Positions 45,626 to 58,700 of a stretch of DNA of 64,000 bases are shown piece by piece (position 1 is the stretch's first letter; the number at the start of each line of letters is the position of its first letter). Origin of the DNA: Trebouxia sp. TZW2008 (lineage: Eukaryota; Chlorophyta; Trebouxiophyceae; Trebouxiales; Trebouxiaceae); NCBI GenBank assembly GCA_002118135.1, contig BDIU01000160.1:124001-188000 (forward strand). Reading direction: 5' to 3'. The position numbers were made by a program, and so were the translations under genes. The notes below the pieces were generated by a model that saw only the letters and a list, made by a program, of their open reading frames with translations, searched no databases and was not told the origin of the DNA.

Positions 45626-47560
45626 CAAGGCGCAAAAACATAGTTTTTCTGTCCTGTGGCAATATGCTCAGCCACATTTGCTTGCTTTCTATCACGGTCC
45701 GGCAGTATGCTTATATTACAGGACTCAGTACTGACATATGCGCTTTATGATTATGATGTTACCTAATGTACCCCTGCAAGCTTGACCAATGCATCGAACA
45801 GCATGGCATCAGGTGCAGCAACACTGTCTCCTACAGCATCAGCGGTTGTGTGTGACCAGCGCTTTCCAGCACAGCTTTGGCAGCTGCTACAATCACAAAG
45901 CGATTGCTGATTTGCAGTCAGCTGGGCAGGCTGTGCAGCTTCATCTAGAGTCTGCCAAACACACAGACTGCATGGGCTAGCCACACAAACGGCTGAGCTT
46001 TGTGAGGCTGGCAAGTGCAGCACTCTGATGGACTGCGATCAGATGTGTTGTCAGTGCCAAAGCTGCATGACAGTCAGCACTTCCAGCATTTAATGATGTT
46101 AAGTCTGCTGTATGCATGTCTTGTTTAGTCGAACTGCACTCATGCGATCAGAAGGTTCAGGCACCGCTCTGCAGATAAACTGCAAACCTGTTCGTGATGC
46201 AGCACACAAATGTCGTACATGTGCAAACAATCTGGCATCATGGGAGAGACAAGACTCGACATCCTTTGACCAGCCAATACGTCTGGTCAGATAAGTTGAG
46301 AAACATGCCCTCATTGCTTGCTACCGCAGCTCACACGGAACAAACCGCCGATGACGGAGGTCTGACGCGTAGCGTGTCCGTCAACGCAGCATGAGCATCA
46401 GGCTGAGCATGGCATCACTGGAATGTCGACGCTCATGATCAGCTGTCTGCGCTTGGCGCTGATGCAACGCAGCAAGTTGGACTGTGCGAGCAACTAATCA
46501 GGTTTTGCGTCACGATCTTGGCAGTCTTGACCCTGGGTCCAAGTGCAAGCAGCTTGCCAAAGTCGCCACTCATTTATCAAGCGCCGCAGAGCCAAATCAG
46601 GAGATGTTATCATGGCTTTGATGCATGTGACTTACATTGATCTTCAAGAAGACGCTCTTGCTTTGTGGAAGACGCTGAAATGTGGTACGACATTTGCTGT
46701 TGGCATCTGACTCAGCATTTCAGCATTTAACAGCTCATGACACGCAAGCATGAGCGCTCAGGGCATCTCAGTCTGGGTACGCGAGTATCAGAAATTGTGG
46801 AAGAGAACACAATTTTTCCCTCTGCATTGCTTCGTTCAAGTTGCTGCTACAGGACACTGCTTTCTCGCAATACGTTGATGCACACACCATGACTTACCAA
46901 CACTGTGCTTTCTAGTACTACAGTGACCTACATTTGTGACAGACCTGCTATGGGAAATGATAAACAAGGCTATAGGACATGATAAACAAGAAGCCCAGAC
47001 TTTCATGTGGTACAATCTGAGTGGCCAGAAAAGCACTTTCAGAAATCAATCCCACAGGCCAAGACCTAAACAAACAGGCTGACAAGCGCATGTTGCCTCA
47101 GGCATTTGACATTGTGATAATTGGCATCAACAAAGACGAGATCTTGGGCAAGATTGCGACATTGAAAATGCTGCAGTCATAAAGTGCAGCTATAGGCAAA
47201 TAAACAGCCTGAGAGTGTAACATGACGTACACACCAAATACATCCGATGATCCCGCACATGTTTGCTATCTGCCCTTCCCAGTTGTAAGCTTGATAGTCC
47301 ATGATAAGAAAATTGTAAAATGCTGTCAGTACAATCCCTGCCCATGCCAGGTTGTGCATACTCTGTTGATGCTTGGCTCAGCCTTCTGGTGGATCTTTAC
47401 GGCAACAACAACAGCCTCATTGCCATAGCAAGCCTTTTGTAAATTCTTCGTAAGGCCTTGGACATGCATCAAAGTATGCATGTCTTGCGTGCAAAAAGCA
47501 TGACAAATTTCAGACTGTGAAGCAAGCCATGCATAGCAGTCATTTTAGGAGCCAATGCTC
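45626..47560. other. Convergent intergenic region
   Basis: About 1.9 kb between ERGIC3 and the minus-strand gene ending near 47561. Open frames are short; nothing is recognised. Confidence 0.5.
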
Positions 47561-49998
47561 TCATGTTGAATCGCCTGGCGCAATGTCAGCCACCGCTTCA
47601 AGCCTAACACCATCCTGAAAATTGACTGCCAAAGTCTTGTTGCTGGGTCGCGCTGTTGCTGGCACATTGTTGACAGTCTTGAGCCTAACGGGAGGTTTGT
47701 GCCAGCCCAGCCATTTCTCAATGGCCTCCCAAAGGACTTCATTGTTATATGTGGGAAGCTCAAACTCAGAATCTTGAAACTCACCATGCTCAGCTGTCAC
47801 ATCAAAAACAACTTTGCCCAGGTCTGCAAGGTGACACATTGAAAAGCTCAATTTGGTTGATTGCAGACATGTATAGGAGCCATGGAATGGCAAAACAAGC
47901 TGGTAACCAAATCTCTTGCTCTTCATCTGCAAAATGTTCAGGCAGAACCTTGACTGTCATGATGTTTCTAGCTTTGCTCATGAAGGCCATGCTGCAGAGC
48001 AAATGAGTCTGCGACAGTTTGGCCCAAAACCATGAAGCATTGTAACAGACTTTACAACTCAGTAAACAGTCTTGACGCTTCTGAAGAAATCTCTGGCGAC
48101 GAGGCTTGCCAAGATGAAATGAGCTCAATTGCACATGATAATTGCTGGTCCTGTGGCAGATGCGGCACTACAGAATCAAGCTGTTCTAACAAGCCATTTC
48201 ATGGCTGCAAAGCTCGCAGCTTTTTGATGGACAATTGCTGCTCCTCAGGAAAATCTGACAGCGCCATCTTGCGCAGCCTAGTTGGTCCTACAGTCTGGAC
48301 TGTGGTCTTGAGATGTTCTGCTTGTTTGTAGTAAGCTTGTGTTGGGGTAAGATCCTTCCAGACACACAGCTCCATATCGTGAATCTGCAGTAGATGATGG
48401 ATCTGCCCATCAGTCAGATCAAGCATTACTGGACACATGCAGTAGGCAGTTGCACCCAGAAGGGCTGCAATACTTTGGCCCCTGTGCCGACTGAAGCTAG
48501 TGGTTCCCACACCCTTGGGAACATCAGCCTGCACAAGGTAGAAAAGGGCTTGGAACAGCTGAATGGCATCTTTGCTGTACCTTTTTCAATCAGTATCAAA
48601 CTCAGATTGCATCTCACGATGCATACAAATGCATGCAAACGTAAAATGATGCAGCCAGCTATAGTGCAGCACTGCTGCATGTCATACCTTGACATGCATG
48701 CTTCCACATGATAAATAGATTTTGAAGGTGAGAAAAGTACAAACGAAGATAACAAGGTGATTGCCATCTGGTAAACAGTGTGAGAAGCATTGCATGCTCA
48801 CATGGCAGTGAACAGCATTGCAGTGATCAGCATGCTTACGTACAGTGATGAAAGAAGCATACCTGTGGCACCTCTGGGTGCTTCTCACGGTACGCATGTT
48901 TTTGCTCTTGCGATTGTCTATGCTCGTAAGCCACTATGCTACGTAATGCTGCAGAGCTCTTGAACAGGAACAGCCCATAGGGGGCAATGCCGCCGTCAAG
49001 TCCTCCAACGTAGCTTTATCCATGTGCTGAAATGGCCAAGCACTTGTTCTCGGAGTGCAGGTCATACGCTTGATATGCGCTATGACCAAACTGAACACCA
49101 AACTTCCGTAGCTGAGTTTCGTGGTGTTGCATGAGGGCCGGAGTGCCGGCATTCTCATCAGGATATATAGAGTAATCAAAAGAATCACATCGTGGTGCGG
49201 AACTTGCTTGTGAGTCAATTTCGTCTACTGCATGCCCATCCACCTCCAAGAGCTGCAATGTACACAGCAATCTGCTTGCCTCTGTTGAGCTGACCTCCGA
49301 AAATGCCTTTGTCTTGGCCGCTTGCTCTGCTAGCAAAGACTTATTCTCCTCTCGGATAAGCTTTTTAAATTCTGATGCTGAAGGCTGTCTGCAAGCCATA
49401 AGTCATGCTGAGAAATTGCATTGGACAAGTTCAGATGTCATTGCAGGTGCACAGATCGTGGGCATCAAAGTTGACTGCAGATGCTCATGCCACATGGAGG
49501 TTGCAAGGCTAAAAGCCACCAAAGAGGGTGAGACTTTGCACTGTATGCTCTCAGAAACATTAGCAACAGCTTGGTTGTTATAAAGTCAAATTTTGTTTGT
49601 GAGAAAAATGTCAACTTGCTTTTCAGTACTAGAAGAAACAGTCCTCGAGGCGCATCACAGTTGACACCAATAATGAGACAAACAACACTCTTGTGGTGGT
49701 CTAGGGCCTTGACAAGATTGTGACATGACACAAGTGTGCATGCAGCTTAGCCAACTCAGCCAAGTGGTGGCAACAAGTAACGTGGCAGGCAGTGCTCACC
49801 TGAGGCTTGGCCTTGCAGCCTGTTCTGCTGCTCAAGTAGGTGAATTTCTTTCTTGTCCAGGTTATCTAACCGTTGACGCCAAAAAGCTATAGCTGCTGGC
49901 CCCTCAGCAGCAGCAAGAGCCTTCTTACTGTCCACCATGTCTGCCTCCAGATCGTCCATCTTTCCGCGGAGCGTCTCCAGCTGACTGGCAGTCGTCAT
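47561..49998 (-). pseudogene. Coiled-coil protein gene, probably decaying
   Basis: Exon 1 (49998-49800) encodes a strong coiled coil (ETLRGKMDDLEADMVDSKKA...). Exon 2 (49377-48863) opens with ASEFKKLIREENKSLLAEQ and ends HAYREKHPEVPQ. It contains an in-frame TAA at 49016-49018, unless a 54-base intron (49067-49014, GT...AG, phase kept) is removed. Exon 3 (48528-48056) starts ADVPKGVGTTSFSRHRGQ, holds a TGA at 48199-48201, and then continues open in the same frame to a good GTAAAG donor. Further coding-like pieces start at 47991 and 47823, ending with TGA at 47561. I do not recognise the family. Either it is a recent pseudogene, or tiny introns or alternative ends rescue it. Confidence 0.5.
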
Positions 49999-50706
49999 CT
50001 TGACAGATGTCGGATGCACTGCACTGCACGTGAACGTGTAGGCGAAGGATCTGAAGAGGAGACTATGACAATTCAGAAGTTGAGACACGGCAAGTTTGCA
50101 AGAAATAAACAAGTGCAGCGTCAGACCTGACGTAAGGATGTGCTTGTCACGCTGCCACTAGCAAACAGTGTAAAAGGACAGTTCAGGAGTCTGACGTCAC
50201 CAGTCTTTCGTCAATGTGCCTAGCAAGAGCAGAACAGAACAGAACAGAACAGAACAGAACAGAACAGAACCGAACAAATCTACCGAGGACAAGGTCTGAG
50301 ACGCGCCAACAATGCACCAGATGCTAAGCTGCTCAGCAACAGCAGTCAATGCCTCGCTTGCGACGTTGCCTCGTGGGCTGAAGACGCATCTCCGTGCAGG
50401 GCCACCGCTCCGCCGAGCTCCTTAGGGGGCGGTCACGTCTCGGAGTTTCTTCGGGTTTCTCACCGTAACGTACCCGCCGCTCACGTGGAATCGTGCCCGC
50501 AGCTAGCTGCGCAGCTGGTCTGAGCTCTGATCTGTGACGCCAGTGATACCTGCCGCAAACTTGTCTGCAACGCCTGCACTGTTGAGAGCCTGCCTGCAGC
50601 CATTTTGTTTTGGCCTTGCGTAGAACCAACCGCACTCTCGCCCGGGCACAAGTTGGTAGTGCCCGGCAATCTTTTCAGCAAGTCCCCAGACGCAGCTCAG
50701 ATAGAG
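49999..50706. other. Divergent spacer with AGAAC microsatellite
   Basis: It holds an AGAAC pentamer array at 50231-50275 and a CG-richer stretch at 50330-50660. The latter could be a shared promoter for the two divergent coiled-coil genes. No gene is supported. Confidence 0.45.
50231..50275 (+). repeat. AGAAC pentamer microsatellite
   Basis: Eight perfect AGAAC units plus a CGAAC variant. It is the same unit as at 30352. Confidence 0.95.
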
Positions 50707-51606
50707 ATGGAGGCGCACAGAGCACTTTTGCAGCAGGAACTTGAAACAGTACACCAGGAAATTGCCGCTGCAAAACGAGAGGGTGAAAGCGCAACGTCAC
50801 TATAGCGGCTGTTCGAAAAGGCCAATTACTTCGCCGACTGCTTGCGCAAATATGAGCAGCCAGCTCTACCCCACCGTGAAGATACCTTGTTTCTGTGGAA
50901 CCATTGTGCACAGATAGTTGATCTCGCTGACCAGCAAAGACAGCATCACAAGGTCGTGTTGCATTCCAGCAAAACACAGGCATGTCACTGTCCCAATTTG
51001 AATGATCAGTGGACCAGTTTGAGACAGGCTATGACTTTCAGGTGTGGTTCACGCAGGCAGCTTATATGCCAAGCTTGATGAAGTGCTTTCCAATACTGAA
51101 ACAATTCGAGCTATACTGCCTGCTCTAACAATGATGTCCAATCCCGTTCCAATCTGCATCCAGTCTTACTAGCACAGAAGCAGAATGGCAAGCCTCTGAC
51201 TTCAAGTCAAGATTGCTTCAGTACTACTTTGCTCCACGTCCACCACCTGGGTTGTTCCTTCCTTCGCCACAAGCACAGCAGTCATACAGCAAGATGACCT
51301 GCATGGTCTCAAAGCTTATGTTGAGCAGCGACCTGATCGAGGCAGCTCACATCTTGCCCAAGGCACTGTCCCATGTACGGCTTGTGCCGCCATTTAACTG
51401 TAAAGCAATGCACAACACCCTGCCGATGCTTCTCTGCAGTGAGCAGCTGTGCTCTTGGAATTTCTGATGTATGGGATGAGCGCAATGGTCTTCTCTGGGC
51501 ACAGCCATGTGACAAGATGCGTAATCCCTTGGTGGAGTTTTTGTTCAACAAATTGCTGCTTTTTACAGTTTCTGCATGCAGGCATATCATGCAAACGAAG
51601 TGGTAG
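50707..51606 (+). pseudogene. Relic of a coiled-coil plus HNH_2-type nuclease gene
   Basis: From ATG 50707 a coiled coil (MEAHRALLQQELETVHQEIA) runs to a TAG at 50803-50805, after which the same frame stays open (RLFEKANYFADCLRKYEQ). Further on, in other frames, are IEAAHILPKAL (near 51340) and, after a TGCAG acceptor, DVWDERNGLLWAQPC (near 51470-51515). The pair AAHI-P and WDxRNGLLL is what the HNH_2 nuclease domain shows. Exon borders and the missing downstream part are unclear, and the internal stop argues for decay. Confidence 0.45.
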
Positions 51607-52333
51607 TCATGTTTCAGCCAAGCCTTGGTACTTTCAGATTTCGGGTTCTGACGGAGCACCCTATGCTTAAGACCTTGTCAGAGTGTGGCAAGTCTGTATC
51701 TGCAAAGTAAGTTTGCAACATCATCAACATTGCTTTGCAGATGCAAGTGCTTATGACATTGCCTGCATTGCATGACAGTGTTGCAGGGTCTCTCAAGATC
51801 TTCAGCAACATACTTTTGGCGAATACGACAACACCGACTTGTTGGTGCCATGCGGCAACATGCCTTTTCGCCGTGCACTTGTAGCTCCTGCAGCAATTTC
51901 AGTAGCAACACAGCAGCGTAGGCTTCGATCCAGTTTGTCTTTCACCATGAAAGACTTTGAAATACATAGTGATTATGATGATAAGGGCACAATTGCTGCT
52001 TAGGTTCAAGTTAGTCTTGCTACTACCATCGCAAGTCAAGATGCTCCAAATGTGAGCTCACAAACATAGCAGCTCACAAGGTGCATGACATTTTTCCTAT
52101 GGTGCTGTACAATTGCTTAAGCAGATCACAACACATCTGCAGCCCTAGCTGACCTCCCAACATATAATGTTGCCATCAACAGCATTTCATTCACCAGTGT
52201 GCCACAGTCAAGGTCATCTGATTCAAAAGCATGCCAGCAGCTGCTGTGGAGAAGCTGTTTTTTTTGCCAAACAGTGCCATGAACAAAGCAAGTTGGACTA
52301 ACCGTTTGACACTCTCAGAGTCTGCTTGAAAAG
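51607..52333. other. Unassigned stretch before the LINE
   Basis: About 730 bases without recognisable coding sequence. It may contain the decayed 5' part of the retrotransposon or the tail of the HNH_2 relic. Confidence 0.4.
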
Positions 52334-53790
52334 GTGCTCAAAGAAGTTTCCTGGCTGGGACAAGGAAAAAGACAAGCATATGCAAAGGTGACAACCATTC
52401 AGCATACAAGTGCCTCAACAAGCTCAGCAACCCCAAAAGCAAATCTGGCAAGGCTTTGCGGCAACTTGGCACTGGCCGTCTGCTACAATCAGCTGAAGAG
52501 CGAATTGCTGAGTGGACCAGCCACTGCACAGCCCTTTTCACAGCCCGCACTTCCATCTCTGCTGATGCGCTTGCACAACTTAGCCCCCCACCCTCACATT
52601 TCCCAGCCGCACCCCCCTACCTTGAGCCCGCTCTTGAGGAGGTGGTAACAGCCATTCGGCGCCTGAAAAACAAGAGTGCTGGCACCTGCAACATCTTGCC
52701 TGAGATGCTCAAGTATGGTGGCGAGCAAGTACACCAAGCAGTGCACTGGCTCATCCTTGGCATTTGGCGCACAGAAACTGCCCCTTAGGACTTCAAGCAG
52801 GACACCCTGGTCTCCATTGCCAAGAAGTGGCCATGGGACAGCTCTCCGTGCTCAAACCACAGGAAGATTGCGCTGCAAAGCATTGCAGCCAAGGCATATA
52901 CCAATGTGCTTAGAGCGCGTTAGTCCAAGCATCTTGCTGGGCAGCTACTTGAGCAGCAAAGTGATTTCAGGCTTGATCGTAGCTGCACAGACGCCTTCTT
53001 CAGTCTACGCCTCGTGTGTGAGTCTGCCTAGAAGAAGCAGCAGACACTCTTCCTCTGCATGCTGGACCTCACCAAGGCGTTTGACTCATTGGACAGAGAA
53101 ATGGCTTGGCATGTCTTGCTGAGCAGAGGAGTGCCTCAAAATTTGGTCACCTTGATCAAGGATCTACACAGCAACCACACTAACAGCCAGACCTCTTCAA
53201 CATTGTGCTCGACACCGAAGTGCGTCAGTTGCTGCCACAACTACAAAGGCTTGGCGTCACAATCAGCTACAAGCTTGATGGACAGCTCATGCATAGCAGC
53301 AACCCGACTGAGGAAGAGCTCATGTGGATCTTGCTATATGCTGATGACATTTCACTGGTGTGCGACAACATTGAGAGCCTGAGAACATTAGTCACTTTGC
53401 TAGATGACACCTTTTGCAAGTGGGGTTTGACAATCAGCACAAAGAAGACCAAAGTGCTGATAGTTGGCAGAAATGCTGAAAGCCTTTAAAGAAATTTCTG
53501 CTCATGCTGACACCAACATTTGGAGGGACAAGCTAGAAGTTGTGTCTAGTTTCAAGTATCTTGGTTGCCTATTCATGTCTGACTGTGTAATTGATATTGA
53601 AATTGCAAACAGGGTAGCTTCAGCGAGTGCTGCATTTGCTCACTTGCGCAAAGTCAAAGTCTGGTCAAGCAAAGCCTTAAGCTTGACCACCAAAATCCAG
53701 CTTTTCCAGGCTATTGTGATGTCTATGTTGCTGTATGGTGCAGAGACTTGGACTTTGCTAAACAAGCATTGTGCCACTTTCTGATGAGCT
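52334..53790 (+). mobile_element. Dead non-LTR retrotransposon (LINE), reverse transcriptase region
   Basis: Broken frames on the plus strand carry typical LINE reverse transcriptase blocks: AIRRLKNKSAG, then a TAG, then QDTLVSIAKK, LTKAFDSLDREMAW, ILLYADDISLV (catalytic YADD near 53336), and the C-terminal FKYLGCLFMSD and LYGAETWTLLNKH. At least four stops or frameshifts separate them. The endonuclease domain, 5' end, poly-A tail and target duplication were not found. No recoded or intact copy is visible in the window. Confidence 0.85.
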
Positions 53791-54153
53791 GTCTCAGAGC
53801 AGATCTGCGGCTGGAATCTGGTCAAAGCGGCTGTGAGCACATTCCCCACATGAGTCGAAATTGAGTTTGACCAGCTCATTCGGCTTTCGATTAGTTGCGT
53901 AGCAGACTGGCACAGCAATGTATGTCACCTAACTTGTATTGAGCTGCACTTTTGTGGGAAGCCTTCAAAAGCAACTACTCGACGATCATGCTCTGATAGC
54001 ATTGGCTTTGTTTTCGATTCTAGCTTTGTTGCTTGTTACGTCACGCATCCAGCGCGACCAAGTAAGTTCTCTCCGGTGTCAGCGTCGCTCTCTTCAGTCC
54101 TTCGATCGCCAGGTGTCGGAGGATTCCAAACAGCGACCACATCAGGCGCGTCA

Positions 54154-55072
<919 letters not shown>

Positions 55073-55883
55073 AACCGCCAGAATGTGGCAGTATGTGACC
55101 CTGTTAGTAACAGCTTCTTTCCATTGGTTTTGCTGCCTACAAGAGCAGATCACCATGTAGGTGCTCAGGCCACACGGTTGCAGGAAAGTAGCTGCAATTT
55201 AGCCACTTGTTGAGCACTGATGCAAAGTGTGGCTGTGATCACAACATAGTACAATCTGGTGCGTTTCCCAACACATGCAAGAATGCGGCATGCAACTCAT
55301 CGAGGTGTCTGCCAGCACATATGAGCAGAAGGGCACTCATCTGTCGACACGCTGTGTGCTGGATTGACATGTTGCGGTCTGATACTTTGTTGACAAACTG
55401 TTGTGCGCTGTAACGGGGCGCATGAAAAGGGTATGCTAGCTACGTGTCAGAGAGCCAATTAAGTTTGCCCTGTAACATACGTGTGGCGCAGCAACCTGCA
55501 TGCAGATGCTCGATACACCTTGGCTGGGCCCCCGGGTACTGAATGCATGTGTTCGTCTCACTGATGCGTTAACGACTAGGATGACCAAAATACATTGCAG
55601 GTGTCTCACATGTTGCTCATCAGCCAGTCACAAGACTCACAGTCTAAATGTTAGGTCAACAGTCCAAGTGAAGATGCGTAACATCAGGTGCAGCGTGTCA
55701 ACTTCTGTGCTAGGACAAGAAGAGGAGTGCAAAGCTCGACGTTGCTGTCCAGGTCATCATCACTCCTGGCTCGCGGTCTGCAGACTGGCATTTGTGCCTT
55801 GCCATGGTTCGTGCTGACACTTTATCTGCATCTGGAAATTCCTAAATTGTCTCAGCGAGCCCAACTCTCAAGTGTGCTCGTGC
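55073..55883. other. Spacer downstream of UBC
   Basis: About 800 bases with no supported gene. The promoter of the next small gene is expected near the right end. Confidence 0.4.
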
Positions 55884-56287
55884 ATGTCGCACCCTTGGCA
55901 ATTCTATGCGAAGGTTTCTGCCCTTTGCCTATGTGTGAGTCCTCCTTGCAGTTGCGTGGACTATCTGCGTCTCCATTGATGCACAACCGCGTTTGATTGC
56001 TTGAGCAAAGCTGGCTGTCTACAGATGGGAGCTGGTATGGAGGGCTTTATGATCAAGACAGGATTTTACGACAAGTACGCGTCCCTTGACAGCTACTGAA
56101 TCTTGCTTGTACCTCGCTGATGAAAGCAACGCTAAATTGCATGTACAGGGTTACTGAAATTGAGGCAGAGCGTCTGGAAGAGACACGTGGTGACAGAGAG
56201 GCGTTTAAGAAATTGTTGAGAGCAGAAATTGAGCGCCAAGCCAAGGAGAAAAACATTCAGATCAAGCTTCCAGAAGAACAAAGCTGA
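55884..56287 (+). CDS. Small charged protein (72 aa), unrecognised
   Basis: Three exons join in phase: 55884-55913 (donor GTTTCT), 56025-56074 (acceptor CTACAG, donor GTACGC) and 56149-56287 (acceptor TACAG, stop TGA). The product starts MSHPWQFYAKMGAGMEG and continues as a highly charged helix (EIEAERLEETRGDREAFKK). The size and shape recall small mitochondrial complex subunits or assembly factors, but I cannot name it. The first exon is the least certain; the ATG at 56025 would give 62 aa. Confidence 0.45.
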
Positions 56288-56336
56288 CATTGACACCTTG
56301 TCAAGTTGAGCAATTGTATTGCTGTTGTGGCAGGAC

Positions 56337-57775
56337 ATGGCACTTCCACCAGAATTGCTGAGGCATCTTGAGCTCAGTGGTAATGCGGACATTGTCAAGT
56401 TTGCCAAAGATACCTGGCAGCAGCTGGAGAGCCATGCTGCTCAAGGACCAGATCACTACAGGTATCTGTTTTTGCAGCGTTCACCTCTCTGCATTGAGTT
56501 GACAGGAAGTAGTACAAATAGGTTCTAGCAAGTCTTGCATAATATATAACCTGTTCACAGGATCAACAGACAGCTTGAGACAATATGCTGACAACACAGA
56601 CAAAGCAGTCCAGATTGTTGTACATCAACCAAGCAGTTTGCCGATCGCGTGCAAGAGTACACCAGAAGCATTTGTTACATCTGAAGTGCAATCACTGCCT
56701 CTGAAACTGTCGCAAGTGTCAAAACAAATCATCTCTGCATTGAGAAGCAGAGGAACGAACTGCGTTAACTCAAGATCAAAATGAGATAAGACCCGAACAA
56801 TACTGTCCCTTTCATCTGTCTGGCAAATGCCACAGATTCAGTCAGCAAGTGAGAGTTGAACTGCCTCTTCCATTTGAGTACAACATGCTTTGGCTGATGT
56901 TACCTGCATACACCCTTGCCTGCCTATACCCTGATTCAAGGCAGCATCTTGCGCAACTACAGTTGGTTCGACCCTGCTGCTTGTTGCAGGAAGTTTCAAG
57001 AGGCAACACTGTCAACTGCAATGGGCAACACACGTCCAGACGCATTGTCCAACAGGCAGGCTGTGCTCATGATTGAGACAAGTATCTTGCGCTCAAGCAG
57101 TAGCCTGCTTGTCAGCTCAGCACAGCTAACGGTCCGGATCTACCAAGCTTTTCCAACACTAGCTGATTCCATGTCTGGCTCTCTGACTGGCAATAGAGCA
57201 CAAGGTGCTGTGACTCAGCCAGCAGCCGGTCCAAAAGTTCTTTGGCAGTCAGGAAAGCTGACTGCAGATTCCAATGGTGCAGTCATAATGGATGTGGAGT
57301 GCTCAGCTAAAGCAGTGGATGCTGTGCTAATTGGTTGTTCAATGTCCAACAAAGCAAGCTTGATACAACAAGTGCTGCGGCACCTTGAGCGACAGTTTTG
57401 TGTCAAGCTTGCCAGCAAATCTGCCAAGGTGGGAGCACAAACTTCATGTAGCCTCATTTAGAACATGTCTTGCAGCATACTACAATGCTAAGTATCATTG
57501 TGCTGATGCAGCTGTCTGTTGTGCGATCAACGTCAGACCGCGCAAACCCTCACAAAGCGGCAGACAGGCATGAGGACTTGTCCAACATACCTGCCATCTC
57601 CTCACGCCTCCCTGCTTCGCTCTTGTCCAAGTTGTCTGTCATCAGTCCTGACGATGAGGCAAAGGACTTGCATCATGGGAACAGCAACAAGGACCAGATG
57701 CATGTAGCAGACAAATACAATGTCTCAACAGCAGCACCAAGTGGAAAGCGGCGGCCCCTGATTCAGGAGATGTGA
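56337..57775 (+). CDS. Unresolved gene, exon structure partly unclear
   Basis: Supportable coding pieces are 56337-56461 (MALPPELLRHLELSGNADIV..., donor GTATCT), a long open stretch from about 56916 to 57428 (GSILRNYSWFDPAACCRKF ... LIQQVLRHLERQF, donor AAG|GTGGGA) and a terminal exon from about 57512 (acceptor TGCAG) to TGA 57773-57775 (KLSVISPDDEAKDLHHG, KRRPLIQEM). Between 56461 and 56916 two frames show coding-like words (QYADNTDKAVQ in one, KQFADRVQEYTRS and IEKQRNELR in another) with intervening stops. The exon path is therefore not settled. No family is recognised; the end is Ser-rich and probably disordered. Confidence 0.4.
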
Positions 57776-58700
57776 CAAATTCTGCATTACAAGGTGCAGA
57801 TGACAGCACAAGCACTGCTCAAAATTTGCAGCCAGCAGCAGTAGGCCTAGCAAGGCTAGTTTGCACGACTCGTCCTTGCAGTGCCTTTGCATCTGTATAC
57901 GCTTGCATTCATTGTTTGAGCTGCTGACAAGCACATGCACAAGTGCTTTGCATTCGCGACAATTCATCAGAACTTCGTTTGACCCAGTATGGCCTGGCTT
58001 ACAGTCTTCAGATCAGATCTGTCAATAGCAATTCGTTCCATTTCATTTTACCTGTGAATATGCAATGAGAAGGCTACTGCAACACGTCGTGAGCAAGCAT
58101 TGCACGATGCCTGGATCCTGCAATACTGATAATCTATATCGAATTTTGCTTCAGTGTGTCATGGGGAGTGCCTCAGAACAGCAAGTAACCTGTCACGTGC
58201 TGGCAGAGTAAGCCTCACGTGCTCCAAGCTTTCATTGTGCATCCTTTTGCAGCGACATAGGCGTTCGGCGACATGAACGGTCACACGCTCGCACATTGTC
58301 GAGCAAGCCAGCATGCAAGGCTCAGAAAATCGCAACGCCCTGGACGGCTAGCGCTCACGTTGCACGACGCGCTCGTGAGTTGGCTTTCGGCAAAGCACAG
58401 CCCTTCACGGACTGTTGTGCGGTCCTTTAAGCTCGTCAATGGCTTGGTCCCAGAAGGATGAACGCGAGTCCATGTTAATTTCAGCAGCTCGCTCGCAGAT
58501 TGCATTGCGCTGATCGTCATCGGTCGACTATCATACTTCGCTGCTGCTGGAAGCTCGAAGATGTACATTCCAAGAGTCGGCACCCTCTAGACCCCTTGAA
58601 CAGGTCCCGCAGCATTGCAGAGATCAACAGTGCTTGGCTAGAGGAGTGACGTGGACTATACATTGCGCCCAGGTTCACGGTAGCCCTTGCAGCAAAAAGA
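57776..58700. other. Intergenic region upstream of the glycosyltransferase gene
   Basis: About 900 bases; no gene is supported. Confidence 0.4.

Noticed and set aside
47561..50805. TAA/TAG reassigned to glutamine, as in some ulvophytes
   Set aside because: ERGIC3, the hydrolase and the glycosyltransferase end properly at TAG. The interrupted frames occur only in poorly conserved accessory genes and one stop is TGA.
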